Shown here in pieces: positions 8,323 to 16,319 of a stretch of 64,000 nucleotides of DNA. Position 1 is the first letter of the stretch; the number at the start of each line of letters is the position of its first letter. Under the pieces are notes generated by a model. The model was not told the DNA's origin, made no database searches, and saw only the letters and a program-made list of their open reading frames with translations. Both the position numbers and the translations under genes were made by a program. Source of the stretch: Thalassospira marina (GTDB taxonomy: Bacteria; Pseudomonadota; Alphaproteobacteria; Rhodospirillales; Thalassospiraceae); the NCBI RefSeq assembly GCF_002844375.1, contig NZ_CP024200.1:357501-421500 (forward strand), written 5' to 3'.

Positions 8323-9321
8323 CTAGTTTTTTACGGTCTTGAGTGCGTCGAGATATTTTTGCAAAGCATCTGGTGCCATGATGGTTTTCCATGTCGGCGC
8401 GGTGGCTTCGACCATCTTTTCGCGTTCACCGGGTTCCAGCTGGGAAATGGTGACGCCAGCCTCTTTCATGCGGGCCATGACCTTGGTGCTCCAGTCGGTC
8501 AGCCAGGCACGGTTGGCGGCAATGCCCGCATCCAGTGCCTTGTCAATCTGGGCTTTTTCATCGGCCGATAGGGTTTCATACCAGTCGTTGGCAACAAAAA
8601 CGGCACGGGTTGAAGGTGAAATATTGGCAGGGGTGAAATGCACCAGAAACGCCGTGTGCCCGGTGCGCAGCGATGAATTTGGCGGGTTAAGGTACCCATC
8701 GGCAATGCCGACCTGTATTGCATTGGCAACTTCCGACCAGGCGATAATGGTGCCGCTGGCGCCAAGGGCCTCTTCATATTCAAGCTGTTCCGGGTTAAGC
8801 GCACGCAGGCGCAATCCTTTTAAGTCGGCCATCTTGGTAACGGCATGCTGGCTGTTATGAATGCCAATGCCAACGCCAATATAGTTGAATCCCGCAAGGC
8901 GAACGCCATTTTCAAGCAGTGGCTTGTTCATTTGTTCAAGCAGGTCGCTTTTAGCAATAACGGCGTCGAATTCGTCGCTGTCTTTAAACAGGAACGGTAA
9001 CAAAACACCTTTCAAAAGCGGGCTCATACCGACGCCGGTTGAAACGGTTGCAAGGTCAATTTCAATCAGGCCCTGTGCTGTGGTATCAAACCGTTCCTTT
9101 TCGCTGCCCAGCGTATCGGACGGGAACACAACCGCCTTGAAATCGGTGCCTTCAAGCGCATCGGCAAAGCCGTGAACAAAGGCGGCTTCGGCATTGGTGA
9201 CCGGGTCATCGGTGCCGTTCATGGCGATTTTGACCTCGGTGGCAAAGGCCGGCGTGATAACGGATGTGGATAACAGAATGGCAAGGGAGGCAAGTTTTCT
9301 GCCCGACTTCGATAGCGTCAT
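8323..9321 (-). CDS. TRAP transporter substrate-binding protein (DctP), D-aminoacylase operon
   Basis: 332 residues with a Sec signal peptide (basic start MTLSKSGRKLAS, hydrophobic stretch, cleavage after ..TPAFA). The mature protein keeps the DctP core: FPSDTLGSEKERFDTTAQG and LKGLRLRALNPEQ with the conserved arginine, and WYETLSADEKAQIDKALD in the C-terminal helix region. Periplasmic capture of an organic acid; because the operon ends in a D-aminoacylase gene, N-acylated D-amino acids are the inferred ligand. Lies 39 bp after dctM. Confidence 0.9.
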   Translation of the reverse strand: MTLSKSGRKLASLAILLSTSVITPAFATEVKIAMNGTDDPVTNAEAAFVHGFADALEGTDFKAVVFPSDTLGSEKERFDTTAQGLIEIDLATVSTGVGMSPLLKGVLLPFLFKDSDEFDAVIAKSDLLEQMNKPLLENGVRLAGFNYIGVGIGIHNSQHAVTKMADLKGLRLRALNPEQLEYEEALGASGTIIAWSEVANAIQVGIADGYLNPPNSSLRTGHTAFLVHFTPANISPSTRAVFVANDWYETLSADEKAQIDKALDAGIAANRAWLTDWSTKVMARMKEAGVTISQLEPGEREKMVEATAPTWKTIMAPDALQKYLDALKTVKN

Positions 9322-9360
9322 GTTACGTGAACTCCTCTGTGGTGCCCTTTTTGTTTGTTA

Positions 9361-10650
9361 TCAGCTAAGCCCCAGGGCGTGCGGCAAAGCCAGTGAGATG
9401 GCCGGGAAGAATGTCAGCACAATGAGAAGTGCGACCTCGGCAAAGAAGAACGGCAGTGTTGCCCGGATCAGGCGCCAGTAATTGATGTTACAGGTCGTTG
9501 CCAGGATCAGCAGGACACCACCAATCGGGGGTGATAAAAGCCCGGTTGAAATGTTGAAGCAGATGACGATGCCCAGATGAACGGGATCAATCCCCATTGC
9601 CAGCGCCACGGGCACAAAGATGGGTGCAAACAGGGCAACGGCGGCCTTAACATCCATGGCCATACCCGCGATCAAAAATACGACATTGACCAGCATCAGA
9701 TATTGTAAGGGGCCAAGGCCCAAGGCCGTGATTTGTGCGGCAATTGCCTGGGGCAGGCGGTCAAGTGCGGCGATGTAGGAAAACGTTGAAATCGCACATA
9801 AAATAATGAAAAGCGCACCTAACATTACTGCCGTGCGGATCGCGCTTTGGCGAATGGCTTCGCGGTCCAGTTCGCGATAGGCCAGGCCGATAACCAGTGC
9901 GGCAGCAACGGCAACGGCCGCAGCTTCTGCCGGGGTCATTACGCCAAACAGGGTGCCGCCCAGAATAATGACCGGCAGGGTCATGGCAGGCAGGGCGCGC
10001 ATGAATGATTTGCCAATGGGCGGGATATCAGCCTGGCTTCCCGCGCCGCCGGGATGATCGTCGCGCCAAGCATAAAAGGCATTCATCACCATCAGCATGG
10101 CGGCCAGCAAAAGACCAGGGACAACACCGGCTGCAAACAGCGCTGCAACCGATGTATTCATCAGTGCGCCATAAAAAATAAGGATGCTTGAGGGTGGGAT
10201 GATCGGCCCGATAATTGATGATGCGCCGGTAATGGCAACGGCATAATCAAGCGAATAGCCGCGCCTTTGCATTTCCGGCACCAGCGAATTGCCAAGGGCT
10301 GCCGCATCGGAAACGGCCGATCCTGACACCCCGGCAAAGAATACACTGGTCAGAATATTGACATGTCCCAGCCCGCCGCGCAGGCGCCCTAACAGCGACA
10401 TGGAAAAATCGATCAATGCCGATGCAATGCCACCTCGGTTCATCAAATCGCCAGCAAAAATGAATAACGGCATCGCCAGAAAGGCAAATACGTCAAGCTG
10501 GCTGAACAGACGTTGCGGCAGGGCCGCCATGAAGTTTGCCTGGTCGCCCAGAATGAAAGTCAAGATGGAAGCGGCACCGATGACATACGCAATCGCCGCG
10601 CCAGATAAAAGCCCCGCTCCGATCAGGATAAACAGAAATACCGCCTGCAT
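9361..10650 (-). CDS. TRAP transporter large permease (DctM), D-aminoacylase operon
   Basis: 429 residues, about a dozen hydrophobic segments, with DctM motifs: MPLFIFAGDLMNRGGIA, the GVSGSAVSDAAALGN stretch and PPSSILIFYGAL. It forms the transport channel in the inner membrane. First gene of the M-P-Q-deacylase unit; its start lies 134 bp from the divergent LysR gene across a strong inverted repeat. Confidence 0.92.
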   Translation of the reverse strand: MQAVFLFILIGAGLLSGAAIAYVIGAASILTFILGDQANFMAALPQRLFSQLDVFAFLAMPLFIFAGDLMNRGGIASALIDFSMSLLGRLRGGLGHVNILTSVFFAGVSGSAVSDAAALGNSLVPEMQRRGYSLDYAVAITGASSIIGPIIPPSSILIFYGALMNTSVAALFAAGVVPGLLLAAMLMVMNAFYAWRDDHPGGAGSQADIPPIGKSFMRALPAMTLPVIILGGTLFGVMTPAEAAAVAVAAALVIGLAYRELDREAIRQSAIRTAVMLGALFIILCAISTFSYIAALDRLPQAIAAQITALGLGPLQYLMLVNVVFLIAGMAMDVKAAVALFAPIFVPVALAMGIDPVHLGIVICFNISTGLLSPPIGGVLLILATTCNINYWRLIRATLPFFFAEVALLIVLTFFPAISLALPHALGLS

Positions 10651-10725
10651 CCTAATTCCCCTGTGTGTTTTTTATTATCAGCAAGAGTGAGCCGATTGCA
10701 CAGGCAGGGAAATAGAAAACTTTTA

Positions 10726-10756
10726 TTTCATCCATAGTAATATGCTATGGATGAAA
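10726..10756. promoter_or_regulatory. Probable LysR operator between dctM and lysR
   Basis: Perfect 12-bp arms TTTCATCCATAG (10726-10737) and CTATGGATGAAA (10745-10756) around the 7-base spacer TAATATG, midway between divergent starts at 10650 and 10785. LysR proteins typically bind such a dyad (T-N11-A type) in a shared promoter region. Confidence 0.75.
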
Positions 10757-10784
10757 GGAAGACATAATAGCGGTGAGGGGCTTC

Positions 10785-11678
10785 ATGCGTGGAATAACGC
10801 TTCAGCGATTGCAGGTGTTTTGCGAGGTTTACGAGCGGAATTCGATTAGTGCCGCAGCCCGTGCGCTTGGCCTATCCCAGCCAACGGTCAGCAAGCATTT
10901 GCGCGACTTTGAAGCCGCATCCGGCCTGACATTATTTGTCCTTGAACGGGGCCGTATCCTGCAAACAGCAGATGCCGATGCGATTTATAGCGAAAGCCGG
11001 TTTCTGCAGGATGGTATCGGCCAGCTTGAAGGGCGGATTGACGCCCTTAAAAAAGGTGTGGGTGGCAAGCTATCGGTCATGTCGATTGGCCTGTTGATGA
11101 ACCATTTTGTGCCGCAGGCCTGTGCCAGCCTGATGCAGAAAATGCCGCAACTGCGTCTGATCGTGGATATCAGCAAGTCAGCCCATCAGTTGGAATTGCT
11201 TCATGCAGGGTTGATTGATCTGGGGATTATGGCGGGTCGTGTCCCTGTTCGGGACGAGGAATTTACGCTGCTGGGGCGTGGAAAATTAATGGCGGTGGTG
11301 CCGCGTGATAACCCGCTTGCGCAAAAGCGGCAGGTGACGCTTGAACAGGTTTTTGTTTATCCAATGGTCGATACCACGGCACGCGGTCCGATTGGCAACG
11401 TGCTGGAAGAAGCCCTTCGCCTGCGGGGGCTTAGCATGGCAGGGGCGGTAACCTGCAATTCGCTGGAGGCTGTGCCCCCCATGGCACAGACCTTGAAACG
11501 TTGTGCCATTGTTGATGAATTTACCGCCCGGTCCCTACAGCAAACCGGCATTGTTTGCATCGACCTTGCTGCTGATATCCGGTTTGATATCTGGGCGGTA
11601 AGTTTGCCATCAACGGGGAACCGCAATGCCATTCGCCTGTTTTCCGATGCATTGCGCAAGTTGCTGGCAGAAAGATAA
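10785..11678 (+). CDS. LysR-family transcriptional regulator of the D-aminoacylase/TRAP operon
   Basis: 297 residues from the ATG at 10785, which has GAGGGG five bases upstream; a GTG at 10773 is less likely. The N-terminal helix-turn-helix is clear (LQRLQVFCEVYERNSISAAARALGLSQ, broken here after each 20: NSISAAARALGLSQPTVSKH). The rest is a LysR ligand-binding domain with LGIMAGRVPVRDEEF and a typical C-terminal LRKLL. Divergent from dctM with a perfect dyad between them, so it most likely controls that operon and itself. Confidence 0.9.
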   Translation: MRGITLQRLQVFCEVYERNSISAAARALGLSQPTVSKHLRDFEAASGLTLFVLERGRILQTADADAIYSESRFLQDGIGQLEGRIDALKKGVGGKLSVMSIGLLMNHFVPQACASLMQKMPQLRLIVDISKSAHQLELLHAGLIDLGIMAGRVPVRDEEFTLLGRGKLMAVVPRDNPLAQKRQVTLEQVFVYPMVDTTARGPIGNVLEEALRLRGLSMAGAVTCNSLEAVPPMAQTLKRCAIVDEFTARSLQQTGIVCIDLAADIRFDIWAVSLPSTGNRNAIRLFSDALRKLLAER

Positions 11679-11694
11679 AACATCTATCAAACAT

Positions 11695-11725
11695 AAACCC
11701 CTGCCGGGTCATCCAGCAGGGGTTT
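11695..11725. terminator. Bidirectional hairpin between lysR and dctM
   Basis: AAACCCCTGC (11695-11704) and GCAGGGGTTT (11716-11725) are perfect arms with an 11-base loop, placed between convergent gene ends at 11678 and 11754. The A-run on one side and T-run on the other suit termination from both directions. Confidence 0.75.
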
Positions 11726-11753
11726 GGTATTGAGGGCAGAAACAATCTGATGA

Positions 11754-13031
11754 TCAGAATGCCAGCCTTGGTAAAAACAGGACAAGATCCGGCAGCATCA
11801 GCAGGGCAAAGACAAGGGCGAGGATGGCTGCAAGGAAAGGCAGGCTTTCCTTGACGTAATGTTCGACCCGCACATTCATGATGGCGCAAACCGTATACAT
11901 GGCAACGCCAACAGGCGGGGTCATGGAACCCAGGGTGACAAGGGTCATCATCAGGATACCGAAATGGACCGGGTCAACACCAAGCTGTTTGATAATGGGC
12001 ACGAAAATCGGGGTTAGCAGCAAAACCAGCACCGTGCTTTCCACAAACAGGCCAGCCACAAACAGAATAACCAGAATGGTGGCAACAATTGCTGTCGGGT
12101 TGCTAAGCCCGGCCAGAAGCGCACCCGAAACCGATTGCGGAATTTGCAGGAAGGTAATGGCAAAGCCCACCATGCCCGACATCAGAATGATCAGCATGAT
12201 CATGCCAAGATCGGAAATGGCATCGGCCAATGCACGTTTGATATCGGCAAAATCCAGTTCGCGGTGGCTGAACATCCCGACCAGAACCGCATAAACGACG
12301 GCGAAGGAGCCTACCTCGGACGGGGTGAAAAGGCCCCCGCGGATGGTGATGATCAGCAGAACCGGAAACAGCAGCGCCCATTTTGCATCCCAGAAGGCAA
12401 CGGCAAGTTCGCGAAAGGTAGGTTTGCGGGCATCCTTGGCAACGTAATTGCGTTTTTTGGCAATGATATAGGCCGTGACCATCAGCACGATCATCATCAA
12501 GACGCCGGGAATAATACCCGCCAGAAACAGCCGCCCGATCGACACATTGCCAACATAGCCATACAGGATCAGCCCGATTGAGGGCGGGATGGTCGCCGTG
12601 ATCAGCGAGCTAAGCGCGATGACGGCTGCCGAGAACCCCTTGGAATAGCCATTTTCGATCATTTTCGGGCCGATAACGCGGGCTTCCATCGCTGCATCGG
12701 CAACGGCAGAGCCGGAAATGCCACCCATCAGGGTTGAAAGAATGATCGAAACCTGTGCAAGGCCCCCCGCCATCCAGGATACGGCAATGTTGGAAAAGCG
12801 AAACAGCCGGTCGGTAATGCCGCTTTCATTCATTAAATGCCCGGCCAGTACAAAAAACGGCACGGCGAGCAGCGGAAAGCTTTGCGAAACCGCAGCAATT
12901 TTTTGCACGCCAATCGACAGCGGCATGATGTCGGATGTGGCGAAAAATGCAAAACCTGACAGGCCAATGGCAAAGGCCACCGGGGCACCAATGATCAGGA
13001 AAAACAGAAAGATGGAACCGATCAGAAGCAT
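11754..13031 (-). CDS. TRAP transporter large permease (DctM), sugar-acid regulon
   Basis: 425 residues, multi-spanning, with DctM landmarks: VPFFVLAGHLMNESGI, LMGGISGSAVADAAMEARV and ATIPPSIGLILYGY. Last gene of a P-Q-M operon, starting two bases after the dctQ stop. It forms the channel of a TRAP importer whose expression is tied by a shared palindrome to the dehydratase/aldolase genes at 16.3-18.8 kb; an aldonic (sugar) acid is therefore the inferred cargo. Confidence 0.92.
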   Translation of the reverse strand: MLLIGSIFLFFLIIGAPVAFAIGLSGFAFFATSDIMPLSIGVQKIAAVSQSFPLLAVPFFVLAGHLMNESGITDRLFRFSNIAVSWMAGGLAQVSIILSTLMGGISGSAVADAAMEARVIGPKMIENGYSKGFSAAVIALSSLITATIPPSIGLILYGYVGNVSIGRLFLAGIIPGVLMMIVLMVTAYIIAKKRNYVAKDARKPTFRELAVAFWDAKWALLFPVLLIITIRGGLFTPSEVGSFAVVYAVLVGMFSHRELDFADIKRALADAISDLGMIMLIILMSGMVGFAITFLQIPQSVSGALLAGLSNPTAIVATILVILFVAGLFVESTVLVLLLTPIFVPIIKQLGVDPVHFGILMMTLVTLGSMTPPVGVAMYTVCAIMNVRVEHYVKESLPFLAAILALVFALLMLPDLVLFLPRLAF

Positions 13032-13033
13032 GG

Positions 13034-13579
13034 TCAGATTTCCTGGGTCGTCGTTGGGGGAGTATTGACAGGCGGGATGGCATCAACGCCTTCTTCGGGC
13101 AGGGAATAGACCAGCACCTGTTCGGCCCGTCTGTTGCGCCAGGCTTCGATGATATTGGAAAGAATGGTGCCACCCAAAATGACCGACCCAACCGGCACGG
13201 CAATGGTGACAAAGGCATAGGAAATGCCGGAATCCCCAAACTGGCGCTGCTTGTTTAGGATCGTCAGGTCATATCCCTCGACCGCCAGAACAGCGAGCAT
13301 GGCGACAAAAACCAGGCTGACCCCCGTTTCAATCACCAGCCGGTAGCGGTGTGGTGCCAGGCGCACAAACAGGTCAACACCAAGATGGCCGCGCTGGCGC
13401 ATGGCACGAATGGCCCCGAAAAAGCACAGCCAGATAAACAGCAACTGCGCCATATCGACCGACCACATCAGCGGATGGCCAAAAGTACGCAGGATGGAGG
13501 CGACAAAAACCAGCAGGACGATGGCGATGAAGATTGCGGAAACCAGCGCAAACTCGGCCTGGGCCAGACGTTTTTTCAT
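13034..13579 (-). CDS. TRAP transporter small permease (DctQ), sugar-acid regulon
   Basis: 181 residues from the ATG at 13579, which has GGGAGGA nine to ten bases upstream; the frame is open to 13675, but the upstream start has no ribosome site. DctQ features: an N-terminal transmembrane segment (LVSAIFIAIVLLVFVASIL), WSVDMAQLLFIWLCFFGAI and MRQRGHLGVDLFVRL. Membrane partner between dctP and dctM. A 325-bp gap with a hairpin separates it from dctP. Confidence 0.88.
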   Translation of the reverse strand: MKKRLAQAEFALVSAIFIAIVLLVFVASILRTFGHPLMWSVDMAQLLFIWLCFFGAIRAMRQRGHLGVDLFVRLAPHRYRLVIETGVSLVFVAMLAVLAVEGYDLTILNKQRQFGDSGISYAFVTIAVPVGSVILGGTILSNIIEAWRNRRAEQVLVYSLPEEGVDAIPPVNTPPTTTQEI

Positions 13580-13854
13580 GCCCGGTTTTCCTCCCTTTGT
13601 TGGGGCGCTTTGCGGCGCCGGGTCACGGTAACGGGTGATGGTGATGGGAAACTGGAAAATATTATCTCTGTTCATCAGGCGGGCATATGCGCCCGGTTGC
13701 GAACCAAAATGACATAACAGGATGGGGCAGTTTGGCAGGCTTGTGAAAGGGTGCCAATGGCACGATCAATGGGGCCGCCTGACGGGTCGTGTTTTTGTTA
13801 TGGGGCAGGGGTTCTAACCTGCCGGGATATATAAGCCGGAACAGATAGGTGAAA

Positions 13855-13888
13855 CGGACGAAGAACCGGTCGTCTGGTTCCTCGTCCG
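13855..13888 (-). terminator. Stem-loop between dctP and dctQ
   Basis: Arms CGGACGAAGAACC (13855-13867) and GGTTCCTCGTCCG (13876-13888) pair over 13 bases with one mismatch, 17 bases after the dctP stop. No T-run follows on the minus strand, so a processing or 3'-end-protecting stem is more likely than a full terminator. The rest of the 13580-13904 gap shows no convincing gene; a 76-codon open frame there has no family features. Confidence 0.6.
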
Positions 13889-13904
13889 CCACGGGATAAC
13901 GGGC

Positions 13905-14885
13905 TTATTTGTTCAGAAGTTCGTCAACCTGCTTGTGCAGGTCGCCATAACCCAGCTTGTCATAAACAACCTTGGTGGCTTCCTTGAACGGGGTGGTGTC
14001 GATATCGGTTACTTCAACGCCACCGTCTTTCAGTTTCTGTTCAATCGATGCGAGGGCATCGCGGGTGCCATAGGATGCAATGTCACCTGCTTTAAGCGAT
14101 TCTTCGCGCAGGATTTTCTGCAAATCTTCCGGCAGGCTGTCAAACCAGGCGGCACTGGTGACCAGGCCGGTAATCAGGTTGATATGGCCGGTTTTGGTGA
14201 TGTGGGTGATGACTTCCTGAAGGTTCGCACCAACAACGGCGGGAAGCTGTGCCTCGGTGCCATCAATGGTGCCAAGCTGCAGGGCGCTGTAAACATCGGA
14301 AAACGGCATCGGGGTTGGCGTGCCGCCCATGGCCTTGACGGTTTCGGTCCAGACAGGTGCTCCCGGGGTCCGCAGGACCAGACCATTGAGGTCAGCCGGT
14401 TTCGTGATCGGTTTTTTCGTCAGAAGGTGACGTTCACCCTGCCACCAGTTAAACGACAGAACCTGATGGCCAGATGCCTTGCGCAGTTTTTGAACCCAGG
14501 TTTCAAACAGGTCGGATGTCACGACCTTGCGAATGCCATCATAACCCTGTGCCAGATACGGGGCGCCAAGAATGCCGAATTCTTTTTCAAAAACGGCAAG
14601 GCGACCGCCATCAACGATGACTGCAACCGGTGCGCCAGCGCGCGCCTGTTCCAGAACATCTTCATCCGGGCCAAGCTGGGAATTGGGAAACAGGGTAACC
14701 TTGATTTGCCCTTTGGTGCGTTCATCAACGTTTTTAACAAAGGCTTCGAGGCCCTTGTAAAGCGGGTCGCTGGTGGCAAGGGCAGTATTGACGCTAAGGG
14801 TGTAGTCAGCGGCATGGGCCGCAAAAGCCATGGTCATGCCTGCAACGCCAGATGCGACGATGGTGGCCAAACGTGAAATCTTCAT
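13905..14885 (-). CDS. TRAP transporter substrate-binding protein (DctP), sugar-acid regulon
   Basis: 326 residues from the ATG at 14885 with GGGAGGAAAG in front; the longer open frame would put 38 odd residues ahead of the signal peptide (MKISRLATIVASGVAGMTMA ... AHA). The DctP pattern follows: LFPNSQLGPDEDVLEQARAG, LNGLVLRTPGAPVWTETV and PMPFSDVYSALQLGTIDG. Periplasmic binding of a carboxylate. The palindrome at 14944-14957, about 60 bp upstream of the start, is shared with the GntR/dehydratase promoter region, which suggests a sugar acid as ligand. Confidence 0.9.
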   Translation of the reverse strand: MKISRLATIVASGVAGMTMAFAAHAADYTLSVNTALATSDPLYKGLEAFVKNVDERTKGQIKVTLFPNSQLGPDEDVLEQARAGAPVAVIVDGGRLAVFEKEFGILGAPYLAQGYDGIRKVVTSDLFETWVQKLRKASGHQVLSFNWWQGERHLLTKKPITKPADLNGLVLRTPGAPVWTETVKAMGGTPTPMPFSDVYSALQLGTIDGTEAQLPAVVGANLQEVITHITKTGHINLITGLVTSAAWFDSLPEDLQKILREESLKAGDIASYGTRDALASIEQKLKDGGVEVTDIDTTPFKEATKVVYDKLGYGDLHKQVDELLNK

Positions 14886-14943
14886 TCTTTCCTCCCTGAA
14901 GATGCTGGCTATGGTCGCCAGCCTTATTTTGGTGAAATAGCAT

Positions 14944-14957
14944 ACTAATATATTAGT
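14944..14957. promoter_or_regulatory. Palindrome ACTAATATATTAGT, probable GntR operator in front of dctP
   Basis: A perfect 14-bp palindrome about 60 bp upstream of the dctP start. A close copy (ACTAATATTTTAGT within 16128-16145) lies between the GntR gene and the dehydratase gene, so one regulator probably reads both sites. Confidence 0.72.
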
Positions 14958-15353
14958 GTCAATTCGCAGCAATGGAAAACCGGATTTGGCGATGTGCAAT
15001 CCTATTGCTGCGGGCGGGGTGATGTTGGTGGGGGTGTTTTTCGGCGTCGTTTATTGTGGCCGGTTAGCAATGTGTGACGGTCGCCTGGTGGGCGGAATTA
15101 TGACGTTGTGCGCGGCTGCGGTGGCAGAATCGCGATACCTGCCATCAGCGTTCGGCAGGCAGATGTGCATCATTTTGCTGATTAAATTTGGTGCCCAGAA
15201 CGGCTGACACTGGAAAGTTTTTGCTGACGAATGGTGTTTGCGTTGGTGCCGGTGCCAAGCGCTATTCTTGGGCCGGTTGCGGGGCGCGTGAGTCTATTGC
15301 CAATCCTGGGGCCTTAAACCGGCTGAAGTGGGGGCGGTTTGGTGTGGCTTTGC
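14958..15353. other. Intergenic stretch without a recognisable gene
   Basis: About 400 bp between the dctP promoter region and the 3' end of gntR. Short open frames exist on the plus strand, but none has a good ribosome site, family features or convincing codon use. I see no terminator hairpin or repeat of note. Confidence 0.5.
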
Positions 15354-16073
15354 TTAGGCGCCAAACATCTCCCGATTGTTCTGGATGATGGTATCAAGTT
15401 CCATCAGCGAACCGGAAAGATGGTCGCGGACGTGGGATTCGGCGGTTTGCAGGTCCGATGCACGAATGGCATCGAGGATTTTTCCGTGCTGGAAAATGAC
15501 CCGCTCAATCTTGCCCGGTGTGGGCAATTGCAGGCAGCGCACCCGGTCAAGATGGCCGCTATGTTCGCGCACGACTTCCCATAAATCCTCGTATCCCGCC
15601 GCAATAAACAGCGATCGGTGAAAGGCACTGTCGAGCTTGGAAAAGGCACCCGGTTCCATGCTGCTATGGCGTTGCTCTGCCAGCATTTTTTCAGCCGGGG
15701 CGATTTTGGATTTATCGAGCGATAATGCCAGATTATGGGCGACTTCCAGCTCCAGCGATGTGCGCAGGAAATGGGTGGATTTCACCTTGTGAATGCTGAT
15801 TGGCGCAATCAGGGTCTTGGATTGCGGGAAAACTTCGACCAGGCCATCCTGTTCCAGTTTCAAAAAGGCTTCGCGAACGGGTGTCTGACTGACGCCGTAG
15901 AAATCGGCCAGAACAGCACGCGACAGGCTGTAACCCGGCCGAAGGTCAAGCGAGACGATCCTGTCGCGCAGGTCTTCATAAACCTGCAACGCGACCGGGC
16001 GGTTCCGGCTGATTTGAAATGGTGTTGCTGCAAGGCTCCCTTCCGGGATGCCGCCGGTAATCTTTTGTCTCAT
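15354..16073 (-). CDS. GntR-family regulator, FCD subfamily
   Basis: 239 residues. The N-terminal GntR winged helix is clear: ALQVYEDLRDRIVSLDLRPGY, then SRAVLADFYGVSQTPVREAFLKLEQDGLV. The C-terminal all-helical FCD ligand domain follows, with a metal-type pattern (SAFHRSLFIAAG and HGKILDAIRASDLQTAESHVRDHL). It lies between the TRAP operon and the dehydratase operon and is divergent from the latter. Palindromes in front of dctP and between itself and the dehydratase mark it as the probable repressor of both, released by a sugar acid or its 2-keto-3-deoxy product. Confidence 0.9.
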   Translation of the reverse strand: MRQKITGGIPEGSLAATPFQISRNRPVALQVYEDLRDRIVSLDLRPGYSLSRAVLADFYGVSQTPVREAFLKLEQDGLVEVFPQSKTLIAPISIHKVKSTHFLRTSLELEVAHNLALSLDKSKIAPAEKMLAEQRHSSMEPGAFSKLDSAFHRSLFIAAGYEDLWEVVREHSGHLDRVRCLQLPTPGKIERVIFQHGKILDAIRASDLQTAESHVRDHLSGSLMELDTIIQNNREMFGA

Positions 16074-16127
16074 CGTGATCTTTCCTATGCCACTTCGCCT
16101 TATCCTACAATATGCCTTGCACGCGCA

Positions 16128-16145
16128 ATACTAATATTTTAGTAT
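16128..16145. promoter_or_regulatory. Inverted repeat ATACTAA-TATT-TTAGTAT, probable GntR operator
   Basis: Perfect 7-base arms around a 4-base spacer, 55 bp upstream of gntR and about 175 bp ahead of the dehydratase start. Its core matches the palindrome before dctP (14944-14957) at 13 of 14 bases. Confidence 0.72.
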
Positions 16146-16319
16146 CCGCATCAAAGCAAAACAATTTCAGGGCGAGGCGTCTTTTTACGCATATATTTAT
16201 CGGGTTTGGCGGGTGTAATGGCCTGCTGGGTTATCAGTTGGGGTGACCCTGATGGTTCCCGATAAAAGTGCGCTCTGCCTTTCCGGAAAAAGAATATCGA
16301 CCACCGTTCCGAGGATTTC

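Noticed and set aside
13662..13892. 76-codon open frame on the minus strand between dctP and dctQ
   Set aside because: It crosses the stem-loop at 13855-13888, has no family features and lies in what reads as an untranslated spacer.
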